Numbered from the stretch's first letter, positions 15,097-23,355 are shown. The stretch: 25,216 nt of DNA from SMAG-U1939 sp035763125 (GCA_035763125.1 DASUBU010000087.1:1-25216), one strand, 5' to 3'. The notes: generated from the letters alone by a model not told the origin. Numbers and translations are program-made.

Positions 15097-15318
15097 ACGG
15101 GCATCTGGCAGGAGGAAGAGCTCCCGCACCTGGCCGAATGGCGGATGCGCTCGTGTTGTATGCTAGAGGCAGATGCGGCGGCTGAGACGCCCGGCTTGGC
15201 GTGACCACACAGCAGGCTTTCCTCCTCCTCAGTCCGCCGCCACTGTTGACCGCAAGACCCGCGCGCCTGCCTGTTTCGCCTCTTGGCGGGCGCGTTTGCT
15301 AAGGAGCTGCTCACCCGC

Positions 15319-16722
15319 ATGGCGACCACCACCAAGCCCGCCACCATCCGCGAGCTGCGCGAAAGCGGCTACCGGCCGTTGCCCGTCCGCGAAGAGATGC
15401 GTCGCAACCTCGTTCGCAAGCTGCGCGATGGCGAAGAGCTCTTCCCCGGCATCGTCGGCTATGAAGAGACCGTTATCCCTCAGGTCGAGAATGCCATCCT
15501 CTCCGGCCAGGATATCGTCCTGCTGGGCGAGCGCGGCCAGGCCAAGACCCGCATCGCCCGCAGTCTGGTCAACCTGCTCGACGAAGAGACGCCAGCGATC
15601 TCGGGCTGCGAGATCAACGACAGCCCCTTCGCGCCCATCTGCCGAGCCTGCCAGCTCAGAGTGGCCGAAGAGGGCGATGAGACGCCGATCACCTGGATCC
15701 CACGCGACCGGCGCTACGGCGAGAAGCTCGCCACGCCCGACATCACGATTGCCGATCTGGTGGGCGAGGTGGACCCTATCAAGGTCGCGGAAGGGCGCTA
15801 CCTTTCCGACGAGCTGACCATCCATTACGGCCTGATTCCACGCACACACCGCGGTATCTTCTGCATGAACGAGCTGCCCGACCTCGCTGAGCGTATCCAG
15901 GTGGGCCTGCTCAATATCATGGAAGAGCGCGACGTGCAGATCCGCGGCTACAAAGTGCGCCTGCCGCTGGATATCTTCGTCGTCGCCAGCGCCAACCCTG
16001 AGGACTACACCAATCGCGGCCGCATCATCACGCCGCTCAAGGACCGCCTCGGCTCCGAGATTCGCACGCACTATCCGCGCGATATCGAGCACGAGATCGC
16101 CATCATGGAGGCCGAGAGCACACCGATCGCGCTTGATGGCATCGAAACGCACTACCCCGATTATATGAAGCAGATCGTCGCCGAGCTGACGCATCTCGCG
16201 CGCAACAGTTCTGAGATCAGCCAGAAGTCCGGCGTGAGCGTGCGTGTCTCGATCACCAACTACGAGAACGTGATGAGCAACGCCGTACGCCGTGCTGTGC
16301 GGCTCAAGGAGAAGCAGGCGGTGCCGCGCGTCAGCGACCTCTCCGCTGTGATCGCCTCGACCGCCGGCAAGATCGAGCTGGATACCGTCGGCGAGGCACG
16401 CGAAGAGAAGGTGATCGAGAAGCTGGTGCGCCAGGCGGTCACCAAAGTCTTCCGCGAGTACTTCGACGCAGCCGACTTCGAGCAGCTCGTCGCCGGCTTC
16501 GAGAAGGGGCTGAGCGTGCAGGCGTCGGAACAGCAGCCTTCGATGGAGTACGTCACGCAGCTCGCGCGCGTGGGTGGCCTGAAGCCCGCGGTTGCCAAGC
16601 TCAACGGTCACGGCAGCCCGGCGTCGGTCGCCTCGGCGGTCGAATTCATCCTCGAAGGGCTGCATCTGCACAAGCGGCTCAACAAAGACGAGGTCGCCGG
16701 CAAGACACGCTATCGCCGCTGA
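15319..16722 (+). CDS. Mg-chelatase/MoxR-like AAA+ ATPase
   Basis: 467 aa from ATG 15319, with AAGGAG (15301-15306) 12 nt upstream; a TTG at 15283 is less likely. The AAA+ core shows a Walker A 'GERGQAKTR' (70-78, K76), a Walker B-like 'GIFCMNELPDL', a sensor-1 region 'VVASANPEDYTNRG' and an arginine-finger region 'PLKDRLGSEIRTHYP'. Unusual but probably family-typical is Asn in place of the Walker B Asp, with the catalytic Glu kept. An insertion holds 'PICRACQL', a CxxC-like pair with a Cys 14 residues earlier. It is followed by a VWA protein gene, the same pairing as ChlI-ChlD and MoxR-VWA systems, similar to the actinobacterial 'magnesium chelatase' pair. Likely role: ATP-driven remodelling or metal insertion for an unknown client. 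No porphyrin genes are near. Confidence 0.88.
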   Translation: MATTTKPATIRELRESGYRPLPVREEMRRNLVRKLRDGEELFPGIVGYEETVIPQVENAILSGQDIVLLGERGQAKTRIARSLVNLLDEETPAISGCEINDSPFAPICRACQLRVAEEGDETPITWIPRDRRYGEKLATPDITIADLVGEVDPIKVAEGRYLSDELTIHYGLIPRTHRGIFCMNELPDLAERIQVGLLNIMEERDVQIRGYKVRLPLDIFVVASANPEDYTNRGRIITPLKDRLGSEIRTHYPRDIEHEIAIMEAESTPIALDGIETHYPDYMKQIVAELTHLARNSSEISQKSGVSVRVSITNYENVMSNAVRRAVRLKEKQAVPRVSDLSAVIASTAGKIELDTVGEAREEKVIEKLVRQAVTKVFREYFDAADFEQLVAGFEKGLSVQASEQQPSMEYVTQLARVGGLKPAVAKLNGHGSPASVASAVEFILEGLHLHKRLNKDEVAGKTRYRR

Positions 16723-16789
16723 CCCGCTCCCCGTCGTGCCCCATTTCCGTTTCCATGGAAGGGAAGGGGGGCAGAGGCGGCCGGCGGAG

Positions 16790-19162
16790 ATGACTGGGGT
16801 GGAGACCATGTTCGACCGATTCCGCGCCCGCAGGCGCTTCGCGTATTCGCGCTGGGACGGCACGCAGCGGTTCGACGACCTCGACGCTGGCTCGATCCTC
16901 GACGCCCTCTCCGACGACTATATGCGCCGTGGCAATCTGCGCGAGGCGCTGGAGCGCATGATGCGCCAGGGCTTCCAGCGGCCTGACGGCCAGCGCCAGA
17001 TGGGCATGCGTGAGCTGATGGAGCGCCTGCGCCAGCAGCGCCAACAGCGTCAGCAGCGCTACAACATGTCGGGCGTGATGGATCAGGTCAAAGAGAAGCT
17101 GGAGCACGTCAAGCAGCTCGAGCGCGAGGGCATCCAGCGCCGCCTCGATGGCGCCCGGGGCGACCAGCCACAAGACGGCGAGCAGGGTCAACAGGGGCAG
17201 CGCGGGCCGGAGGGAGCGCCTGGGGAGTCGGGCGAGCAGGGCGAGCAGGGCGAGCAGGGCATGCAAGGCCAGTCCGCGCCGCAGGCCGGGCAACAGGGGC
17301 AGGCCGGACAGCAAGGCCAACGCGGCCAGCCAGGTCAGCCAGGTCAGCCAGGTCAGCCAGGCCAGCCAGGTCAGCCAGGTCAGCCAGGTCAGCAGGGCCA
17401 GCGAGGTACGCAGGCAGGGCAGACCGCTCAGCAAGGCCAATCAGGTCAGCGGGGGCAATCGGGCCAGCCAGGCGAACAGGGGCAATCGGGCATGCCGGAG
17501 GGCCTCGATCCTGAGGCGTTGCGCCGCATGCTCGAGAACATCGCCAGCCGCAAACTCGACTTCCTCGACCAGCTCCCCGGCGACGCCGCCGGCCAGATTC
17601 GCCAGCTCTCCGATTACGACTTCATGGACGAGCAGGCCCGCGAGGAGTTCCAGGAGCTGCTGCAGATGCTCCAGCAGCAGGTCATGCAGCAGTATTTCCA
17701 GGGCATGCAGCAGGCCATCGCCAATATGTCGCCGGAAGATCTGGCCCGCATGCGTGAGATGGTGCGCGCACTCAACCAGATGCTGCGCGAGCGCGCCGAG
17801 GGCGGCGAGCCGGACTTCGACAGCTTCATGCAGCAGTACGGCGATTTCTTCGGCCCCGGCATCAACACGCTCGACGACCTGGTCGAGCAGATGCAGCGGC
17901 AGCAGATGGCGATGCAGGCGGTGCTCGACAGCATGACCTCCGAGCAGCGCGAGCAGCTCGAGAACATGATGGAGGAGCTGCTGGGCGACGACCGGCTGCG
18001 CGTAGACCTGGCCGAGCTGGCCCGCAACCTGGATATGCTCAACCCCTCCGACACCCGCACACGCTTCCGGCTCTCGGGCGACGAACCGCTCTCGCTGGCC
18101 GAGGCGATGCACCTGATGGGCACGCTGCAGGAGATGGACGAGCTGGAGCATCAGCTCAACGACGCCCAGCGCCAGGGCGACCTGGAGGGCGTAGACCCCG
18201 AGAAGATGCGCGATCTGGTCGGCGAGGAGGAAGCCGCCGCGCTGCAAGAGCTGCAAGAGATGCTGCGCAAGCTGGAGGAAGAGGGGCTGGTCGAGCGCCA
18301 CGGCGACCACTACGAGCTAACCTCGCGTGGCATCCGTCGCATCGGCCAGAAGGCGCTGGAAGATATCTTCGCCCAGATGCGTCGCGACGGCTTCGGCCAG
18401 CACAAGCTCTGGCAGCGCGGCCACGGCGGCGAGCGCGCCGACGAGACGAAAGTCTACGCCTTCGGCGATCCCTTCCATCTGCACCTCGAGCGCACCGTGA
18501 TGAACGGCGTTGCGCGCGCCGGCTCCGGCACACCTGTGCAGCTCAATGCCGACGACTTCGAGGTCTATCGCACCGAGCACCTGACGCAGTCCGCCACCGT
18601 CGTGATGCTCGATATGAGCCTCAGCATGCTCTATAACGGGCTCTGGGTGCCTGCCAAGAAGGTCGCCATCGCGCTCGAAAGCCTGATTCGCGGGCAGTTC
18701 CCGCGCGACCAGCTCTACATCGTCGGCTTCTCGCACATGGCCCGCCGCTACACGCCGGAGGAATTGGTCGAGATCAGCGAGCTGGACAGCGATCAGGGCA
18801 CCAACATGCCCTATGGGCTGATGCTGGCGCGCCAGCTGCTGGCTCGCTCGCGCAACACCAACAAGCAGATCATCATGGTCACTGACGGCATGCCAACGAT
18901 GTGCGAGCAGAACGGCAGCTGGTACTTCACCTATCCTTACACCGATCTACCCGAGCTCCAGACTCTGCGCGAGGTGCGCCGCTGCGCCAAAGACGGCATC
19001 GAGCTCAACGTCTTTGCGCTGGCCGACGATCCGCACCTCAAGCACTTCGTCAACCAGATGGCCGCCGTCAACAAAGGTCGCGCCTTCTACGTGGATGCTG
19101 ACAACCTGGGCGAATACATCCTGGTGGATTACCTCGCCAGCCGCACCAAGCATGTCCAGTGA
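16790..19162 (+). CDS. VWA-domain protein (ChlD-like) with collagen-like insert
   Basis: 790 aa from ATG 16790; an ATG at 16808 with GGTGGAG just upstream is an equally possible start. Residues about 1-115 are charged and helical. Residues about 130-236 are a collagen-like Gly-x-y tract rich in Gln and Pro (GQPGQPGQP type) with few interruptions. A Gln/Met/Glu-rich helical region follows to about 560. The C-terminal VWA domain has a complete MIDAS: D608-x-S610-x-S612 in 'MLDMSLSM', T671 in 'DQGTNMPYG' and D699 in 'TDGMPT'. The upstream AAA+ gene ends 67 nt before, and the pair resembles the ChlI/ChlD and MoxR/VWA partnership in which the VWA protein docks the client. The stop overlaps rsmG by 11 nt. 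The client is unknown. Confidence 0.88.
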   Translation: MTGVETMFDRFRARRRFAYSRWDGTQRFDDLDAGSILDALSDDYMRRGNLREALERMMRQGFQRPDGQRQMGMRELMERLRQQRQQRQQRYNMSGVMDQVKEKLEHVKQLEREGIQRRLDGARGDQPQDGEQGQQGQRGPEGAPGESGEQGEQGEQGMQGQSAPQAGQQGQAGQQGQRGQPGQPGQPGQPGQPGQPGQPGQQGQRGTQAGQTAQQGQSGQRGQSGQPGEQGQSGMPEGLDPEALRRMLENIASRKLDFLDQLPGDAAGQIRQLSDYDFMDEQAREEFQELLQMLQQQVMQQYFQGMQQAIANMSPEDLARMREMVRALNQMLRERAEGGEPDFDSFMQQYGDFFGPGINTLDDLVEQMQRQQMAMQAVLDSMTSEQREQLENMMEELLGDDRLRVDLAELARNLDMLNPSDTRTRFRLSGDEPLSLAEAMHLMGTLQEMDELEHQLNDAQRQGDLEGVDPEKMRDLVGEEEAAALQELQEMLRKLEEEGLVERHGDHYELTSRGIRRIGQKALEDIFAQMRRDGFGQHKLWQRGHGGERADETKVYAFGDPFHLHLERTVMNGVARAGSGTPVQLNADDFEVYRTEHLTQSATVVMLDMSLSMLYNGLWVPAKKVAIALESLIRGQFPRDQLYIVGFSHMARRYTPEELVEISELDSDQGTNMPYGLMLARQLLARSRNTNKQIIMVTDGMPTMCEQNGSWYFTYPYTDLPELQTLREVRRCAKDGIELNVFALADDPHLKHFVNQMAAVNKGRAFYVDADNLGEYILVDYLASRTKHVQ
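17324..17395 (+). repeat. 9-bp tandem repeat coding GQP/GQQ triplets
   Basis: Eight consecutive 9-bp units, mostly GGTCAGCCA with GGCCAGCCA variants and a last GGTCAGCAG, encode Gly-Gln-Pro repeats inside the VWA gene. The near-identity at DNA level shows recent expansion, and the length is a multiple of three so unit gain or loss keeps the frame. Confidence 0.95.
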
Positions 19163-19913
19163 CGATCCCGGCGGCGACATCGTGGAAGACCTCCGCCCGC
19201 TCGCCGAGGGCGCGGCGACACTGGGCCTGCCGCTGGATGGTGGCCAGCTCATGCGCTTCGCCCGCTACCGCGAGCTGCTGCTCGACTGGAACGCGCGCAT
19301 CAACCTGACCGCGATCACCGACCCCGCTGAGGTCGTAACCCGCCACTTTCTGGACTCGCTGACCTGCGTGCTGGTGTTCCCGCCAGAGGCGCGTGCCGCC
19401 GCCCGTACGCTGCTCGACGTAGGCGCGGGTGCCGGCTTCCCTGGCCTGCCGCTCGCCATCGCGCTGCCTTCCTGGCGTGTCACGCTGCTGGAGGCGACGG
19501 CCAAGAAGGTGCGCTTCTTGGAGGCCGTGATCGCCGAGCTTGAGTTGCCTAACGCGACCACGCTCACCGGCCGCGCCGAGGAGCTGGGCCGCCAGCCGCG
19601 GTTCCGCGGCGCTTTCGACATCGTCGCCGCGCGCGCCGTCGCCGCGCTGCCCACGCTGCTCGAATACTGCTGTCCGTTCGCGGGCGTGGGCGGGACCACC
19701 GTGATGCCCAAGAAGGGCGAGCTGGCCACGGAGCTGGCGGCGGGGGCGAGAGCGGCCCCACTTCTGGGGGCTCAATTGCTCACGCCCATCCCGATCCCAC
19801 TGCCCACGCTGAGCGACGACCGGGTGCTCGTCGTCGCCCGTCAGGAGCGTCCCTGCCCGCCACAATATCCCCGCGCGGCCGGCGCGCCCGCCAGGCGCCC
19901 ACTCGGCACGTAA
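19152..19913 (+). CDS. rsmG: 16S rRNA (guanine-N7)-methyltransferase RsmG
   Basis: 253 aa from ATG 19152, overlapping the last 11 nt of the VWA gene. RsmG (GidB) methylates G527 (E. coli numbering) in the 530 loop of 16S rRNA with S-adenosylmethionine. Family features are 'LLDWNARINLTAITDPAEVV', 'RHFLDSLTCV', the SAM motif 'DVGAGAGFPGLPLAIA', 'VTLLEATAKKVRFLEAV', 'FDIVAARAVAALPTLLEY' and 'KKGELATEL'. It ends with the usual 'QYPRAAGAPARRPLG' tail. The protein is complete. The overlap indicates translational coupling to the ATPase/VWA operon, an uncommon partner; rsmG is more usually next to mnmG or parAB. Confidence 0.96.
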   Translation: MSSDDPGGDIVEDLRPLAEGAATLGLPLDGGQLMRFARYRELLLDWNARINLTAITDPAEVVTRHFLDSLTCVLVFPPEARAAARTLLDVGAGAGFPGLPLAIALPSWRVTLLEATAKKVRFLEAVIAELELPNATTLTGRAEELGRQPRFRGAFDIVAARAVAALPTLLEYCCPFAGVGGTTVMPKKGELATELAAGARAAPLLGAQLLTPIPIPLPTLSDDRVLVVARQERPCPPQYPRAAGAPARRPLGT

Positions 19914-20099
19914 GCTCCGACGTGCTGCCGAGCTGCTGGCTGAGGCCCGCGTGGCTCTGGCTGCGGCCACTGCCGCGGTGGACGAGACACCCTGCGGCAG
20001 ATTGCGGGCGAACACTACGCGCGCTACCTGATCGAGCGGCTGCGCAGTCGCAGTTTCCTCGACACATGATGCCAGCCTGGAAGCTCGGCGATTTGCCTG
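19914..20099 (+). other. Possible decayed coding fragment
   Basis: Between the converging rsmG and CDF genes. A plus-strand frame reads 'RRAAELLAEARVALAAATAA' up to about 19990, and a second frame then reads 'TLRQIAGEHYARYLIERLRS' plus a short tail before a stop near 20069. Together they look like one helical protein end split by a frameshift. No family was recognised, there is no start site, and chance is possible in GC-rich DNA. Confidence 0.25.
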
Positions 20100-21104
20100 C
20101 TACGTCGGCGAATTGACGCCGTGATCGCGCACACGGGATTCGCGGCGGGCTGCCGGAGCATCGCCGTGAGAATGGGCGTCGCCAGCGTCCGGCGAGAGCG
20201 CGCAATAGAGGTCATTGGGCACGCAGCCCGCGCATTCGAGCTGGATGGTGGTGTGGGCGATGCGGTAGCGGTCGCGCAACAGGCAGTTGAGGCGCTCGAT
20301 CACCGTATCGCAGGCCGAGAGCGGCCGATCCGCCACCTGCACATGTGCCGAGAGCGCGTGCATGCCACCGGCAATTGACCAGACGTGCAGATCATGCACG
20401 TCCTTGACGCCCGGCACCTGAACCATGTCGCGCACCAGTTGGGCGATGTTGACATCACGCGGCACGGACTCCATGAGGATGCCCAGCGTCTCGCGCAGCA
20501 CGCGCCACGCGCTCCACGCGATGAGGAGCGCGATAGCCAGCGAGATGAGCGGGTCCGCCGGGTACCAGCCGGTCAGCAGGATAATGACGCCGCCCACAAT
20601 CACCGCGGCTGAGGCGCCTACGTCCCCAACGACATGCAGCAGCGCAGCGCGCACGTTGAGGTTGTCGCTGCCGGCGGCGCGCAAACCCAGGCCAATGTAC
20701 ACGTTGACAGCGATCCCGACAGCCGCCGCGCCGAACATCACCCAGGGCGTCACCGCCGCTGGATGCTGGAGCCGTTGGACCGCCTCGTAGGCGATGGCGG
20801 CGACGATCAGAATGAGCGTGAGGGCATTGGCAAGCGCGGCCAAGATGCCGATACGGTGGTAGCCATAGGTGCGCCGGGCGTCGGCCGGCCGCTCGGCCTG
20901 GGCATGCGCGAACCATGCCAGCCCCAGGGCGATGATATCGGTGAACACGTGGCCGGCGTCTGAGAGCAGCGCCAGCGAATGGGAGAAGACGCCGCCGACC
21001 ACCTCGACCAGTAAGATCACAGCGGTGAGGAAGAAGGCGGTGCGCAGCGTCGCACCCGCCATCTGGTGGGCGTGGGAGTGTTGATGCGCGCGCACCTCAG
21101 CCAT
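20100..21104 (-). CDS. CDF-family zinc/cation exporter (CzcD/ZitB type)
   Basis: 334 aa from ATG 21102-21104, whose first base is also the last base of the upstream ArsR stop (TGATG). This is a six-span cation diffusion facilitator, exchanging Zn2+ (or Cd2+/Co2+) for protons at the cytoplasmic membrane. An N-terminal His-rich stretch 'HQHSHAHQM' precedes the spans. Transport-site residues are seen in 'SLALLSDAGHVFTDIIALGL' and in 'LLHVVGDVGAS' (H-x3-D of the fifth span). The C-terminal cytosolic domain has 'VPGVKDVHDLHVWSI' and 'HAHVQV'-like patterns and ends with a His/Asp tail 'DAGDAHSHGD'. It is co-transcribed with a metal sensor that would induce it. Confidence 0.93.
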   Translation of the reverse strand: MAEVRAHQHSHAHQMAGATLRTAFFLTAVILLVEVVGGVFSHSLALLSDAGHVFTDIIALGLAWFAHAQAERPADARRTYGYHRIGILAALANALTLILIVAAIAYEAVQRLQHPAAVTPWVMFGAAAVGIAVNVYIGLGLRAAGSDNLNVRAALLHVVGDVGASAAVIVGGVIILLTGWYPADPLISLAIALLIAWSAWRVLRETLGILMESVPRDVNIAQLVRDMVQVPGVKDVHDLHVWSIAGGMHALSAHVQVADRPLSACDTVIERLNCLLRDRYRIAHTTIQLECAGCVPNDLYCALSPDAGDAHSHGDAPAARRESRVRDHGVNSPT

Positions 21105-21634
21105 CAGTGCTCTCCCGCCAGTCGTACGTGCTCGCCCGCTCGCCGCGCGTGGCCGAAGTGTGCCAGCATCGGCGCGATCTGCTCGTGCTGCGCTCCATCC
21201 ACATCGCGCACATGGCCGAGGCACACGGCCAGCAGCAGACTGATATGCGCGTCGTCCAGGCTATGGAAGACAAGCTTGCCCGCGCGCCGGCTCTTGACGA
21301 GCCGGAGCCGGCGTAGCACCCGCAGATGCTGCGACACCGCCGATTCGGAGCTGCCGATGATGGCGGCCAGATCGCACGTGCACAGCTCTTGGCGCAGCAA
21401 GCTGTACACGATCTTAGCACGGGTCGAGTCGGCTAGTGCCCGGAACGTCTCGGCCAGTGCGAAATACTCGCCGTCGTCGAGGAGAAGCTGCTTGCCGCGT
21501 GTGACGCGCTCGACGTCCGCTCCACGCACCTCGCACGTGTCGCCCTGCCTTGCCGCCCCAGCCACAGGCGCGCCTGCGGCGTGCTGAGAGCGCCGGCGCG
21601 GGCGATGTAGTTGCTCGCTTGGCTCAATTTCCAT
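21104..21634 (-). CDS. ArsR/SmtB-family metal-sensing repressor
   Basis: 176 aa from ATG 21632-21634; a GTG at 21679 would fall at or before the predicted transcript start and is disfavoured. Residues about 1-60 are a polar extension. The winged-helix domain follows: 'ALAETFRALADSTRAKIVYS', 'ELCTCDLAAIIGSSESAVSQ' and 'HLRVLRRLRLVKSRRAGKLV'. Two metal sites are visible. C85-x-C87 in the alpha-3 helix matches the CxC of CadC/ArsR. D128, H130, H141 and D144 match the spacing of the alpha-5 zinc site of SmtB/CzrA (offsets 0, +2, +13, +16), with Asp for the final Glu/His. It overlaps the CDF gene and should repress the operon until zinc (or a similar metal) binds. Confidence 0.92.
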   Translation of the reverse strand: MEIEPSEQLHRPRRRSQHAAGAPVAGAARQGDTCEVRGADVERVTRGKQLLLDDGEYFALAETFRALADSTRAKIVYSLLRQELCTCDLAAIIGSSESAVSQHLRVLRRLRLVKSRRAGKLVFHSLDDAHISLLLAVCLGHVRDVDGAQHEQIAPMLAHFGHARRAGEHVRLAGEH

Positions 21635-21667
21635 GATACGAGGTCTTTCGCGGCCGTGATACGAACG

Positions 21668-21685
21668 ATTTAGCAACACCTAAAT
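21668..21685 (-). promoter_or_regulatory. Palindromic operator of the ArsR-CDF operon
   Basis: ATTTAG (21668-21673) and CTAAAT (21680-21685) form a perfect inverted repeat with a 6-nt centre, placed at the predicted transcription start. AT-rich palindromes at this position are typical SmtB/ArsR binding sites. Confidence 0.55.
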
Positions 21686-21687
21686 TG

Positions 21688-21716
21688 AGTATAGCGCGCC
21701 GCCTCCGCGAAGGCAA
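21688..21716 (-). promoter_or_regulatory. Promoter of the ArsR-CDF operon
   Basis: Minus-strand TTGCCT (21711-21716) and TATACT (21688-21693) are 17 nt apart. Transcription would begin near 21681, inside the ATTTAG/CTAAAT palindrome. Confidence 0.6.
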
Positions 21717-21833
21717 GGGTCAGCGGTTGTCGCGTCCTTCGGAGTCGGCAATCGCCATGAACGTGCGGCATGGCTGAGTCTCGTGTGAGCTCACGGCAAG
21801 GCACTGCCGGGTCATCTCATGCGCAAGCCGCCG

Positions 21834-23048
21834 CTAGCACGTGGCAGTAATCCGGCAGACGCTGTAGGCGAAGTACGGCATGGGGTCCACTGGCTCGTTG
21901 TTCCACTCGACCATGAAGTGCAGATGGGGGCCGGTCGAGTTGCCGGTTGAGCCTTCCAGTCCGATCACATCGCCCGCATGCACGTTCTGCTTAGCTTTCA
22001 CCAGCAATTGCGACATGTGCCCGTACATCGTGGCGATGTGGCCGCAGTTGTTAATCTTGATCGAATAGCCCAGGCCGTAGAAGTCCCAGCCAGCCCAGAT
22101 CACCTGTCCATCCTGTGCGGCGCGGATCGGATTTCCGAATAGAGCGGCAATGTCGTCCCCGTTGTGGGTCCCCGTGAAACCACGCACCCAGTGGGCGCCC
22201 GGGTTGGGCGAGACCAGCTTGTATCCCAGCGGGTTGCCTTGACCGTCGGGGGCGCATGGCTGCTCGGGCATGGGATTGCCGGCAATCGAATTCCAGGGGC
22301 TCGATCCATAGACGGTTGTGCCGTTGCCAGTCTGCACCAGCGAGGGCGGACGGTAGTTCTTGCCGTAGAAGGGATCATCTGGGATCTTGTACTCGACACC
22401 CAGCTTGACGTCCTGGCCCGCATACATCTTGTTCAACTGATAGATGCCGCCAATCTGAACGTGCTCCTTGGCGGCGATTGATTCGATCGTGTCGCCAGGT
22501 TGCGCGACATACCAGTGATAGCTCACCTGATTGTGCCAGAGCACCGCACCGGAGAGTGCCTGGAATGAGCTCAAGCCGCTGTCGGCGCTGGCGCCCAGCG
22601 ACGTAACAGAGAACAGGCCCGTCACAAGGATGCATACGCTGAGCGTCACCACCGTCAGGCGTGCCGTCAGCGACCGCTCCCGGCGTGGTATGTAGAGCGT
22701 GGCAAGCACCTTGCCGGTGCCGGGGATGATGGTGGGCGCAGGGGTATCTTGCTCCTGGTAGGGCGCGAGCATTCCCGCATCGCCGGCATCGCGAGGCACG
22801 AGTGGGCCGGGCCGGAAGCCTTCTCCTCGATGGGGGTACTCGTCGGCATCGCCAGCTACACCACCCTCGCGGGGCATCGCATAGTAATCCGGCTCCGCGT
22901 CGTAGGTGGGCGAATTGTCCACGTCATGCCAGCCATGCCGGGCGCTCTGATCGCCATACTCCGAGGAGTATCCCGTCGCGCCGCGATCATCGTCGCCGCG
23001 CCTAAAGTCGGCGTCTGAATCTTCGCGCGGGTACCGGCCTCGAGCCAT
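21834..23048 (-). CDS. LysM and M23 peptidase (membrane-anchored peptidoglycan hydrolase)
   Basis: 404 aa from ATG 23046-23048, with GGGGAG about 9 nt upstream. The first ~125 residues are acidic, Tyr/Asp/Pro-rich and probably cytosolic. A membrane span follows ('RLTVVTLSVCILVTGLFSV'), giving an N-in topology. Outside come a LysM-type module ('WYVAQPGDTIESIAAKEHVQ' ... 'YQLNKMYAGQ') and a lysostaphin-like M23 metallopeptidase. Zinc ligands are H295-x-G-x-D299 ('THNGDD') and H375-x-H377 ('GPHLHF'). M23 enzymes cut peptide cross-links of peptidoglycan; whether this one is active or acts as an activator is unknown, but all metal ligands are intact. The promoter upstream points to independent transcription. 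Confidence 0.92.
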   Translation of the reverse strand: MARGRYPREDSDADFRRGDDDRGATGYSSEYGDQSARHGWHDVDNSPTYDAEPDYYAMPREGGVAGDADEYPHRGEGFRPGPLVPRDAGDAGMLAPYQEQDTPAPTIIPGTGKVLATLYIPRRERSLTARLTVVTLSVCILVTGLFSVTSLGASADSGLSSFQALSGAVLWHNQVSYHWYVAQPGDTIESIAAKEHVQIGGIYQLNKMYAGQDVKLGVEYKIPDDPFYGKNYRPPSLVQTGNGTTVYGSSPWNSIAGNPMPEQPCAPDGQGNPLGYKLVSPNPGAHWVRGFTGTHNGDDIAALFGNPIRAAQDGQVIWAGWDFYGLGYSIKINNCGHIATMYGHMSQLLVKAKQNVHAGDVIGLEGSTGNSTGPHLHFMVEWNNEPVDPMPYFAYSVCRITATC

Positions 23049-23121
23049 GACGTACACTCCCCCCGCCCCAACTGACCACGGCTGCCTTCCACCTGGCACG
23101 TGCATAGGGCTTCTTCAGGCA

Positions 23122-23150
23122 AGAGTAGCGGGGCGCGCCGTGAGCGTCAA
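23122..23150 (-). promoter_or_regulatory. Promoter of the M23 peptidase gene
   Basis: Minus-strand TTGACG (23145-23150) and TACTCT (23122-23127) are 17 nt apart, predicting a start near 23115 and a leader of about 67 nt. Based on consensus matching only. Confidence 0.55.
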
Positions 23151-23314
23151 TCGCCTGGTACTGACTGAGGATGCGCGGGTCTCCGGCCGGGCACGGCCGA
23201 GGGCGCCGTGAGGGTGCCCGCGAACTGATAGCATGACGGCAGGCGCGGATTCCGCCAATGGTGACCGAGGAACGTTACGGATGGGGTGCGATGCTCGCCC
23301 GGCAGCAGACACAC

Positions 23315-23355
23315 AAAACGGCCGGATCCCGCATGCCCTGGGGGAATCCGGCCGT
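23315..23355 (-). terminator. Intrinsic terminator after nusG
   Basis: ACGGCCGGAT (23318-23327) pairs with ATCCGGCCGT (23346-23355), and inner CCC/GGG bases can extend the stem. On the minus strand the stem ends in a TTTT run (23315-23318). It lies 17 nt past the nusG stop, ending the rpmG-secE-nusG operon. Confidence 0.8.

Noticed and set aside
15229..16863. 544-codon minus-strand frame opposite the AAA+ ATPase
   Set aside because: It mirrors the coding strand of a clear AAA+ gene and has the low-complexity Asp/Leu/His composition typical of antisense frames.
17177..17500. Repeats as a CRISPR array
   Set aside because: Units are 9 bp, contiguous and in frame with a Gly-x-y protein tract; there are no spacers.
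17441..18310. 289-codon minus-strand frame opposite the VWA gene
   Set aside because: It is the complement of the Gln/Leu/Glu-rich helical region of the VWA protein and has no independent support.
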